Part shown: piece after piece, positions 1 through 5,496 of the stretch
Numbering within the stretch: the stretch's first letter is position 1
How the letters are laid out: each line of letters starts with the position of its first letter
From: Actinomycetota bacterium
GTDB taxonomy: Bacteria; Actinomycetota; Acidimicrobiia; Acidimicrobiales; AC-25
Reading direction: 5' to 3'
DNA length: 5,496 bases
Assembly: GCA_005888395.1 (NCBI GenBank)
Contig: VAXF01000127.1
Coordinates: forward strand, 1-5,496
Made by a program: the position numbers and the translations under genes
The notes under the pieces: generated by a model
The model's database searches: none
What the model saw: only the letters and a program-made list of their open reading frames with translations
Told to the model about the DNA's origin: nothing

Positions 1-285
1 CTTGTGTCGTTCGAGGCGCTGCAGGGTCCGCTGGCCCAGAACACGGTGGCCAAGGTCCTCGGCGACGACGACGGCCGCGAGGCGGTCGAGCACATCCTCC
101 GCGAGGCGAAAGGCGCGGTCGCCGGCATGCTCGGCGAGCACCGCAGGGTCGTCGAGGCGTTGCGCGACGCGCTGCTGGAGCGCGACGAGCTGGTCGGCGA
201 CGAGATCGTCCAGGTCGCCGAGGCCGCCCTCCACGCGCCCGAGGTCATCGACCTCAGTCTGCCGGCCGCTCCCGCCGAGCCTTAA
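1..285 (+). CDS. C-terminal end of a probable FtsH-like M41 peptidase (5' end outside window)
   Basis: The frame is open from base 1 and ends at TAA 283-285, giving 94 visible residues. The GTG at 4-6 is probably an internal valine, because the frame has no stop before it and the protein looks like the tail of a larger one. The visible part is helical and acidic. It resembles the C-terminal helices of FtsH-type AAA+/M41 zinc proteases: a segment ending AVEHILREAK, then AVAGMLGEHRRVVEALRDALLERDELVGDEI, in the pattern 'hydrophobic helix, short turn, LLE-x-E-L-x-G-x-EI'. The AAA+ module, HExxH site and zinc-binding residues would lie upstream and cannot be checked. If the assignment holds, the product is an ATP-dependent protease or a degenerate relative, usually membrane-bound. 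The last ~15 residues are a Pro/Ala-rich tail. It converges on the transporter operon and shares four bases with its last gene, so it is not part of that operon. Another helical protein family cannot be excluded from so short a piece. Confidence 0.6.
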   Translation, partial: LVSFEALQGPLAQNTVAKVLGDDDGREAVEHILREAKGAVAGMLGEHRRVVEALRDALLERDELVGDEIVQVAEAALHAPEVIDLSLPAAPAEP

Positions 286-1856
286 GCGTTGGCCGGGCGG
301 TAGCCCGAGATCTGGATGTAGCCCTGGAACTCCTTGCGCCACTCGACGGAGGCGTAGGAATCACCGCACGAGTACTTGCCGGGGGCGTAGGTGCACGACT
401 GGAACCCGGCGACGTCGACGTGGCCGAGACGCTGGGAGGCCTGGGCCCATCCGGCCCGGGTGAGGTTGGCGCCGGCCGCCTTGGCGGCTGGGACCATGAT
501 GTTGAGGAAGGCGTCGCACTGGGAGATCACCTCGCCATTGGCGGCGTCGTCCTTCATCGCCGGCAGCCCGTGGGCGACGAGGATGTCGGAGCATCGTTTC
601 TGCGCCGGCGTCAGCCCGTGGCCGGCCCGTAACCACCCCGAGTACCCCGAGCTGATGCCCTGGGTGCGGTCCCACTGGGTGGGCGGGAAGTTCTTGGTGA
701 AAAGGTCTGCGGCCATGCCGTCGTAGTCGGAGGCGAAGTACTTCGGGTGGAACTGCTGGGCGTCGGCGTTCGTGAGGAAGTTCTGGACGCCCACGAAGGA
801 CGTGGCCATGAACATGCGGTCGACGTTCTTGGTCTTCATCTGGAGGACGGCGTTGGGAACCTGCGACGTCTGCGCCTGTGGGTCGCAGTCGGTCTGGGCG
901 ATGTCGACCGTCGCCGCGCCGTCGGCCTTGAACGCGGGTGCCATGACCTTGCGGATGACCGTGTTCGACGGCTCGCAGGCGTCTGTGAAGATCCCGACGT
1001 GCTCGCCGCCCTTGACGAAACCCATCTGCTTGGCCGCCGCGCCGACGAACTTGGCGATGCGGTCGAGGTTCGGCGTCGTTGTCATGTCGTAACCGCCGCC
1101 GGCGGTCATGAAGTCGGCCGACAAGGCGTAGACGTGGGCGAGCGGCGTCTTGTTGTCGATGGTGTAGCAGCGTTGGGTGGCCGCGTAGATGTTGCTCGCG
1201 CTGTCGACGACGCCGAACACCTGCTGGTCACGCAGCATGTAGTCGCAGGCGGCCTTGAGGTCGCCCTGGTTGGTGGGGTCCTCCGTGCGCTTGACCGCGA
1301 CAACCTTGCGTCCGGCCATGCCGCCGTGCTTGTTGGCGTCGTCGACGAAGGCGTCGATCGCCTGGCCGATGTCCGTGCGCAGTCCGAGGGCGAACCCACC
1401 CTGGTCGAGGCCGCCGACGTTGGCGATCAGGAAGCCGATCTTGACCGTGGTCGGCGTCACGCCGCGGTCGCTGGCCGTGAGCGGGCCGGCTGTCTGGCCG
1501 GTGGCGCCAGTGGTACCGCCGGCCGCGGTCGCCGCGGTCGTGCCACCCGCGCCGGGCACCGCCGCCGCACCGCCGGTCGTCGGCGCGCTGACCACGGCCG
1601 CGGCACCCGATGTGCCGCCGGCCACCGGCGCCGTCCCGGTTCCGCCCTCGGGCGTCGCCGGGGCGAGCGCCCCCTGGCCCGTGTTGGTCGCCGCCCCCGC
1701 GCCGGCCGCCACGCTCGTGGACGCGCGATGGTGGCCGCCGGTTGTCAGCGAGGCCACCAGCAGTACGACCACGCCGGCGAGGGCGACCGCCGTCACGCCC
1801 ACCTGTGTTTTCGAGGCCTGCCGCAACCACAGGCGGATCTGCATCCCTGGCGTCAT
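282..1856 (-). CDS. Substrate-binding protein of a branched-chain amino acid type ABC importer, membrane-tethered
   Basis: The 524-residue product is the extracytoplasmic receptor that delivers substrate to the LivHMG/LivF importer. Residues 1-18 are basic (R8, R12, K16), and ~19-39 form one hydrophobic helix. There is no lipobox cysteine after it, so it reads as a signal anchor or long Sec signal. Residues ~41-128 are low-complexity Ala/Gly/Thr/Pro with recurring GGT. From ~133 the type I periplasmic-binding fold begins (VKIGFLIANVGG; then an AIDAFVDDANKHGGMAGRKV segment, where the family has its 'N..GGi.Gr.v' motif) and runs to the end. This fits Peripla_BP_6 receptors. Eight cysteines (204, 230, 294, 324, 422, 447, 488, 497) all lie in the folded domain, which suggests disulfides. 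The ATG at 1856 is preferred over the in-frame ATG at 1844 because a GAGGAG sits 5 nt before it. The gene starts 19 bp after livHMG and is the last of the operon. The substrate is unknown, so no livJ/livK symbol is given. Confidence 0.88.
   Translation of the reverse strand: MTPGMQIRLWLRQASKTQVGVTAVALAGVVVLLVASLTTGGHHRASTSVAAGAGAATNTGQGALAPATPEGGTGTAPVAGGTSGAAAVVSAPTTGGAAAVPGAGGTTAATAAGGTTGATGQTAGPLTASDRGVTPTTVKIGFLIANVGGLDQGGFALGLRTDIGQAIDAFVDDANKHGGMAGRKVVAVKRTEDPTNQGDLKAACDYMLRDQQVFGVVDSASNIYAATQRCYTIDNKTPLAHVYALSADFMTAGGGYDMTTTPNLDRIAKFVGAAAKQMGFVKGGEHVGIFTDACEPSNTVIRKVMAPAFKADGAATVDIAQTDCDPQAQTSQVPNAVLQMKTKNVDRMFMATSFVGVQNFLTNADAQQFHPKYFASDYDGMAADLFTKNFPPTQWDRTQGISSGYSGWLRAGHGLTPAQKRCSDILVAHGLPAMKDDAANGEVISQCDAFLNIMVPAAKAAGANLTRAGWAQASQRLGHVDVAGFQSCTYAPGKYSCGDSYASVEWRKEFQGYIQISGYRPANA
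1475..1736 (-). repeat. Low-complexity Ala/Gly/Thr/Pro linker coding region
   Basis: This stretch encodes residues ~41-128 of the substrate-binding protein. The composition is nearly all Ala, Gly, Thr, Val and Pro, with GGT/GGTT repeated at irregular spacing. At the DNA level there are only short imperfect repeats, for example GCCGCGGTC twice in tandem at 1522-1539. It probably forms a disordered spacer between the membrane helix and the binding domain. Confidence 0.7.
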
Positions 1857-1861
1857 CTGCG

Positions 1862-1867
1862 CTCCTC
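1862..1867 (-). promoter_or_regulatory. Ribosome binding site of the substrate-binding protein gene
   Basis: On the minus strand GAGGAG lies 5 nt before the ATG at 1856, inside the 19-bp gap after the livHMG stop. It is the best Shine-Dalgarno match in the operon and decides the start in favour of 1856 over 1844. A strong independent site fits a receptor needed in excess over the membrane complex. Confidence 0.75.
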
Positions 1868-1875
1868 GTCGCCCC

Positions 1876-4635
1876 TCAATCCGTGGCCGCGCGAGCGCCG
1901 GAACGCTCGATGGCGGCGGTGTCGGTGCCCAGGTAGCTGGCGATCACCCTCGGGTCGGCGCGTACCTCCTCGGGCGTGCCCTCGGCGATCACCGCCCCGC
2001 TCTCGAGGGCGTAGATGCGATCGCACAGCGACATCAAGAGCGGCATGTCGTGCTCGACGATCAAGATCGAGCACCCGATCTCGTCGCGTAGCGAGCGCAG
2101 CAGCGGCGCGAACTGCTCCACCTCGCGCTGCGCGATGCCGGCCGTGGGTTCGTCGAGGAGGACGAGCTTGGGGTTGGTGGCGATCACGGTCGCGAGGTCG
2201 CACAACCGGCGCATGCCGGTGGACAGCTCGCTCGTCAGCGCGTCGGAACGGTCGGACAGCCCGACGCGCGCCAGCACGGCCGCAGCCGCTGCCCGCTTGC
2301 GCCGCTCCGACAGCCGCACCCACGGCGCGCCGACAACGGCGCCCGCCGCGCCGCTCCGGTCGGCCCGGTCGAGGGCCACGAGCACCGTCTCGAGCACGGT
2401 GAGGCCCGGGTAGAGGTGGGCGTCCTGGAACGAGCGTGCGAGTGAGAGGTGGGGCCGGTACTCGGGCGGCAGGAACGTGACCTCCTGGCCGGCCACCTCG
2501 ATCACGCCGCTGGTGGGCCGCAGGTGGCCGGAGATGCAGTTGATCAGGGTCGTCTTTCCCGCGCCGTTCCCGCCGATCAGCCCGACGATCTCGCCCGGCC
2601 GGACCTCGATCGTCACGTCCTGGAGGGCCTGGAGGCCGCCGAAGGAGATGGAGACACCACGGGTGACGAGCGGCAGCGCGCCGGGCAGCGGCCCGAACGG
2701 TCGCTCGGGAAGGCCGCGCTCGATCCAGGCGAGCAGCCGCCGGCGGGCGCGCTCGATGACCGAGACGATCCCCCCGGGGATGAAGAGCAGGATCACGAGG
2801 AGGAGGGCGCCGGACGCGATCGAGCGGTTGATCAGGGTGTTCGCGTTGGTCACGAGGTAGGGCCAGGCGAAGACCGCGAACGCCCCCAGTATCGGTCCCT
2901 CCAGCGTCCCGAGGCCGCCGACGATGGCCAGGCTCATCATCGTGAGTGACATGCCCGACTCGAACGGCTGGTACGACCAGGACGCCTGAGCCAGCGCCCA
3001 CACCGTCCCGGCGATCCCCGCGATGGCGCCCGAGAGGGCGAGGGCCATCACCTTGGCCGACGAGGGCGTTATGCCGTGGGCCGCGGCCGTGCGCTCGTTG
3101 TCGCGCACCGCGATCAGAGCTCGGCCCACGCCGCTCGTGCGCAGCGACCGCAGTGCCGCGACCACGAACACCAACGTGATCAGGGCGACGTAGTAGATGG
3201 CGCGCGGCGTCTCGATCGTGCCGATCCCGGGGAAGCGGGCGTGCTGCAGGCGGGCGTTGCCCGTCGCGCCTTCCGAGACCCACGTCTGGCGGAACAACCA
3301 CGACTGGGCGACGAGGGCGAAGGCGAGCGTCGACGCGGCCAGGAACAGGCCACGGAAGCGGAGGGCGGGGAGTCCGATGAGCACGGCGACGAGCGCGGTC
3401 GCCGCCGCCGCCACGATGAAGATGATCGGGAGCCCGACGTGATGCGCGTTGGCGCGCGCAGCGGCGTACGCGCCGACCCCGAGCAGCGCGAAGTGGCCGA
3501 GCGACGCCTGTCCCGCCCAGCCGGTGAGCAGCGTGAGGGAGAGGCCGACGATGGCGTAGGACAGGATGAACACGAGCGCGTCGGCCCGCTGCTGGCTCCC
3601 GAGGCCGGGGAAGTGGGGCAGGGCCAGTCCGGCCAGCGCGAGGAACCCCCACCCGTACCGGCCCATGTTGCGCGTGAGGTGCAGGCTGCCAAGGCGCTCG
3701 GTCAACGGTGGACGCGAGTGCTCGATCACCAGTTGGTCGTCTCCCCGGCGCGACGTCGCCGCCAGCTTGCGGCCCCGCACGAGGATGGCGGCCAGCACGA
3801 TTGCGAGCACGGTGAGGTCGGCGGTGCCGCCGCGCGGGAAGTTCCAGATCGCGGACTGCTCGGCCACGCCGATACCGATGCCGGCCACGAAGGCGGTGGG
3901 CAGGTCGGTCATGCCGCCGATGAGCGCGGTGGCCAGGCCCCGCAGGAGCAGGCTGGGCCCGAGGTTGCCGACGTCGAGCACACCCTGCACCGACGGCGCG
4001 TGCAGGACGGCCGTGAGGCCCGAGAGCAGCCCGGCCACCACCCAGACGATGAGCGACACCTGGCGCACCGAGATACCGGCCAGGCGGGCGGCCTCCGGGT
4101 TGGACGAAGCGGCACGGATGGCCTTGCCGATCGACGTGCGCGCGAAGAACAGGTACAGGCCGACGGCGATGAGCGGCGCCACGACCATGGTCACGATCTG
4201 GGACGAGTTGAGGATGATGGCGCCGACGTGCCAGCTCAGGTGGAACGGGACCGGGTAGCCCTTGCGGGCGATTGTCGTCGCGTTCACGAGCAGTGGACCC
4301 TTCAGCGTGATCACGAAGAGGATCTGGGCGACGCCGATGGTCGCCACCAGCAGCACCAGACGGGACGCGTTGAACAGCCGCTGGACGACGAGGCGTTCGA
4401 CGAGCGCCCCCACCAGCCCGCCGGTGGCGAGGGCGACAGGCAGCGCGAGCCAGTAGGGCCAGCCGTGCTGCGCTGAGAGGATCGCGAGGAGCGAAGCGGC
4501 GATGACGCCGAGCTGACCGTGGGCGAAGTTCACGAAGCGGCCGGCCTTGTAGACGAGCACGATCCCGACGCCGAGGAGGGCGTACTGCAGCCCGGTGACG
4601 ACTCCCAGCAGGAACACCGCAGGCGCGTTGCCCAT
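1876..4635 (-). CDS. livHMG: LivH-LivM-LivG fusion: two permease domains and one ATPase of a branched-chain amino acid type ABC importer
   Basis: One 919-residue frame joins three subunits normally made separately. Residues ~1-290 are LivH-like: about eight membrane segments and a cytoplasmic coupling loop at ~168-190 with NPEAARLAGI. Residues ~291-325 are a basic, polar linker. Residues ~326-628 are LivM-like: the family segment TGWAGQASLGHFALLGVGAY at 371-390, a coupling loop at ~499-525 with VRDNERTAAAHGI, and about nine membrane segments. After a second basic linker (~629-655), residues ~656-905 are a LivG-like ATPase: Walker A GGNGAGKT 688-695, Q-loop Q737, signature LSTGM 804-808, Walker B LVLLDEP 824-830, D-loop around 832-836, and switch histidine H862 in VEHDM. 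Every ATPase motif is intact, so the fusion looks functional. Each linker falls where the joined termini should be cytoplasmic. The ATG shares one base with the livF stop (TGATG), implying coupled translation. LivM-LivG fusions are known in actinobacteria; the three-way joining is less usual. A sequencing error is unlikely, since two separate junctions are open in one frame with linker-like sequence. Confidence 0.93.
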   Translation of the reverse strand: MGNAPAVFLLGVVTGLQYALLGVGIVLVYKAGRFVNFAHGQLGVIAASLLAILSAQHGWPYWLALPVALATGGLVGALVERLVVQRLFNASRLVLLVATIGVAQILFVITLKGPLLVNATTIARKGYPVPFHLSWHVGAIILNSSQIVTMVVAPLIAVGLYLFFARTSIGKAIRAASSNPEAARLAGISVRQVSLIVWVVAGLLSGLTAVLHAPSVQGVLDVGNLGPSLLLRGLATALIGGMTDLPTAFVAGIGIGVAEQSAIWNFPRGGTADLTVLAIVLAAILVRGRKLAATSRRGDDQLVIEHSRPPLTERLGSLHLTRNMGRYGWGFLALAGLALPHFPGLGSQQRADALVFILSYAIVGLSLTLLTGWAGQASLGHFALLGVGAYAAARANAHHVGLPIIFIVAAAATALVAVLIGLPALRFRGLFLAASTLAFALVAQSWLFRQTWVSEGATGNARLQHARFPGIGTIETPRAIYYVALITLVFVVAALRSLRTSGVGRALIAVRDNERTAAAHGITPSSAKVMALALSGAIAGIAGTVWALAQASWSYQPFESGMSLTMMSLAIVGGLGTLEGPILGAFAVFAWPYLVTNANTLINRSIASGALLLVILLFIPGGIVSVIERARRRLLAWIERGLPERPFGPLPGALPLVTRGVSISFGGLQALQDVTIEVRPGEIVGLIGGNGAGKTTLINCISGHLRPTSGVIEVAGQEVTFLPPEYRPHLSLARSFQDAHLYPGLTVLETVLVALDRADRSGAAGAVVGAPWVRLSERRKRAAAAAVLARVGLSDRSDALTSELSTGMRRLCDLATVIATNPKLVLLDEPTAGIAQREVEQFAPLLRSLRDEIGCSILIVEHDMPLLMSLCDRIYALESGAVIAEGTPEEVRADPRVIASYLGTDTAAIERSGARAATD

Positions 4636-5444
4636 CAGGACTTCCCGGTCCTCCCTCGCGGCTTCCGCTTCGGCTTCGGCTTCGCGCCGTCGCCGTTCCC
4701 GGTGACCGCGGCGGCGCCGAGGAACACCGACCGGGCCAGGTCGCCGCGCTCAAGGAGCTCCGCGGGGCTGCCTTCGAAGCGCACGGCGCCCTTCTCGAGG
4801 AAGATGGCGCGCTCGCACAACGATGCGGCCACGTTGAGCGACTGCTCGACGATCACGAGCGTCGTCCCCCGGTCGTGGATCTCTCGGACCGCCCCGAGCA
4901 GGCCTTCGACCACGATCGGCGCCAGCCCGAGCGAGAGCTCGTCGATGCAGAGCACGCGTGGCCGCAGGAGCATGGCCTTGGCGATCGCCAGCTGCTGCTG
5001 CTCGCCTCCCGACATCGACCCGGCCGCGCTGGTGGCTCGCTCGCGCAAGCGGGGGAACAGGTCGAGCACCTCGGCGGTGCGATCCCTGCGGGCGGCGCGG
5101 TCGTTGCGCAGGAGGTACGCCCCGACGTCGAGGTTGTCGAGCACGGTGAGGTCGGGAAACACTGCTCTGCCGCCCGGCACCTGCACGACGCCGAGGCCGG
5201 CCATGCGTTCGGCAGGCGTGCCGGTGACGTCGTCACCGTCGAGCAGCACCCTGCCGCGGTCGGGCGGTGCCAGACCGGAGAGCACGCGCAGCACGGTGGA
5301 CTTCCCCGCGCCGTTGGTGCCGAGCAGCCCGAGCACCTCGCCGGCGCGAACGTGGAGCGACACGTCGAAGAGCACCTGCAGCGAGCCGTACGAGAAGTCG
5401 ACGTCGACCAGCTCGACCGCGGCCCCAGTCCCCACGGACCGCAT
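4635..5444 (-). CDS. livF: LivF-type ATP-binding subunit of the branched-chain amino acid type ABC importer
   Basis: This 269-residue cytoplasmic ATPase should pair with the LivG-like domain of the fusion to power uptake. Visible motifs are Walker A GTNGAGKS 42-49, Q-loop Q88, signature MSGGEQQQ 144-151, Walker B VLCIDEL 164-170 (D168, catalytic E169), then SLGLAP at 171-176. The switch position is Q201 in IVEQS rather than histidine, as is usual for LivF. LivF proteins are commonly near 235-240 residues; the extra length is a C-terminal tail after ~248 that is rich in Lys, Pro and Arg (KPKPKRKP at 255-262). The ATG at 5444 has no clear Shine-Dalgarno. The upstream frame to the window edge contains neither a stop nor an ATG/GTG/TTG start. 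A GTG at codon 4 is an alternative start. It is first in the operon and ends in a 1-bp overlap with livHMG. Confidence 0.9.
   Translation of the reverse strand: MRSVGTGAAVELVDVDFSYGSLQVLFDVSLHVRAGEVLGLLGTNGAGKSTVLRVLSGLAPPDRGRVLLDGDDVTGTPAERMAGLGVVQVPGGRAVFPDLTVLDNLDVGAYLLRNDRAARRDRTAEVLDLFPRLRERATSAAGSMSGGEQQQLAIAKAMLLRPRVLCIDELSLGLAPIVVEGLLGAVREIHDRGTTLVIVEQSLNVAASLCERAIFLEKGAVRFEGSPAELLERGDLARSVFLGAAAVTGNGDGAKPKPKRKPRGRTGKS
4641..4646 (-). promoter_or_regulatory. Weak ribosome binding site and stop/start overlap of livHMG
   Basis: On the minus strand GGGAAG lies 5 nt before the livHMG ATG (4635), and a better GGGAGG lies 14 nt before it at 4650-4655. Both are inside the end of livF. The livF TGA and livHMG ATG share base 4635 (TGATG). 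This layout supports translational coupling, by which LivF and the fusion would be made in similar amounts. Confidence 0.5.
4661..4684 (-). repeat. Hexanucleotide tandem repeat encoding the Lys-Pro tail of LivF
   Basis: On the plus strand the unit GCTTCG occurs three times in tandem (4667-4684), preceded by one GCTTCC variant (4661-4666). Read on the minus strand it gives alternating Lys and Pro with one Lys-Arg (residues ~255-262 of LivF). Such a repeat could expand or contract in frame by slippage without breaking the gene. Confidence 0.75.
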
Positions 5445-5446
5445 CG

Positions 5447-5452
5447 TATGGT
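5447..5452 (+). promoter_or_regulatory. Candidate -10 element of the divergent gene
   Basis: TATGGT matches the TANNNT pattern of actinobacterial -10 boxes. Exactly six bases separate it from the GTG at 5459, the spacing expected if transcription begins at the start codon (leaderless mRNA). I see no -35 match at the usual distance. A six-base motif can occur by chance, though AT-rich hexamers are rare in this sequence. Confidence 0.25.
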
Positions 5453-5454
5453 GG

Positions 5455-5471
5455 CGACGTGGCAGACGTCG
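5455..5471. repeat. Short inverted repeat upstream of livF
   Basis: CGACGT and ACGTCG are separated by five bases (GGCAG), forming a perfect 6-bp inverted repeat 11-27 bases upstream of the livF start. Its size and position would suit a dimeric repressor site, but it also overlaps the start of the possible divergent gene, and both arms are common words in high-GC DNA. Confidence 0.25.
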
Positions 5472-5496
5472 TGGTGATCGTCGCGGCGAGCGATGG
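5459..5496 (+). CDS. Possible start of a divergent gene, cut by window edge
   Basis: A GTG at 5459 opens a frame that stays open to the end of the window. It encodes 12 full codons reading (M)ADVVVIVAASD, a pattern like a first beta strand and turn. A TATGGT at 5447-5452 is placed as a -10 box for a transcript starting at the GTG, and GGTGG at 5450-5454 is an alternative weak ribosome site. No stop occurs in the visible codons, but 38 bases are too few to prove a gene or name a family. The frame is also open upstream, so the start is uncertain. Confidence 0.35.
   Translation, partial: MADVVVIVAASD

Noticed and set aside
294..307. Hairpin CGGGC-GGTA-GCCCG just past the plus-strand stop, as an intrinsic terminator
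   Set aside because: The stem is only 5 bp, no T-run follows on either strand, and it lies in the coding end of the receptor gene. It is too weak to call.
1255..2091. A 278-codon plus-strand frame with a Pro/Ala/Val-rich stretch resembling a secreted mucin-like protein
   Set aside because: The Pro/Ala-rich part is the antisense of the Gly/Ala/Thr linker of the receptor, so its repeats are explained by that gene.
747..2402. A 551-codon plus-strand frame antisense to the receptor and the end of livHMG
   Set aside because: It has low-complexity Arg/Gly/Val/Asp composition, changes to Arg-rich noise in its second half, and spans two real minus-strand genes. No recognisable domain.
3076..4476. 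A 466-codon plus-strand frame antisense to the permease domains
   Set aside because: It is rich in Glu, Arg, Asp, Gln and His, the mirror image expected from hydrophobic membrane codons on the other strand. No domain or ribosome binding site.
1876..4635. The fusion as an artefact of three genes merged by sequencing error
   Set aside because: Both junctions are in frame with polar, basic linker-like sequence, and no internal stop or out-of-frame domain piece is visible. Two independent errors with such results are improbable.
1853..4753. A 966-codon open frame on the minus strand, longer than the livHMG gene it overlaps
   Set aside because: Its product is mostly Arg, Pro, Ala, Gly and His with no membrane segments or domain motifs. 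The overlapping frame encodes a full permease-permease-ATPase. The long frame is a by-product of high GC.
4875..5477. A 200-codon plus-strand frame across livF
   Set aside because: It lies antisense to a LivF with every ATPase motif intact, and its product is Glu/Gly/His-rich without a known domain.

Overview
The window is very GC-rich and almost fully coding, with long open frames on the antisense strand caused by base composition. The gene style suggests a high-GC actinobacterium: LivF and LivG variants with the actinobacterial look, an Ala/Gly/Thr-rich exported protein, and a 1-bp TGATG gene overlap. Acidimicrobiia or a neighbouring lineage is my best guess, but that is inference and no marker gene is present to confirm it.

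Layout. Bases 1-285 (+) hold the 3' end of a gene that resembles the C-terminal tail of an FtsH-type (M41) zinc metallopeptidase. Its TAA stop overlaps the stop of the next gene, which runs the other way, within a shared TTAA. Bases 5444-282 (-) are one compact operon for a branched-chain amino acid type (HAAT/LIV family) ABC importer, in the order livF, then a single long gene joining livH + livM + livG, then a substrate-binding protein. Bases 5459-5496 (+) may be the first codons of a divergent gene cut by the window edge.

How it works together. The 919-residue fusion carries both membrane permease domains (LivH-like, then LivM-like) and one ATPase (LivG-like). LivF supplies the second ATPase as a separate protein. 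The substrate-binding protein seems tethered to the membrane by an N-terminal helix and a roughly 90-residue flexible Ala/Gly/Thr linker rather than by a lipobox cysteine. The importer would thus be built from two core polypeptides plus a tethered receptor, instead of the usual four core subunits plus a periplasmic or lipoprotein receptor. The substrate cannot be read from sequence; branched-chain amino acids, other amino acids, amides, urea and short carboxylic compounds are all possible for this family.

I see no RNA gene, CRISPR array, insertion sequence or prophage signal, and no gene-free stretch above 300 bases. The window is mostly ordinary transport metabolism; its most notable point is the three-domain fusion.
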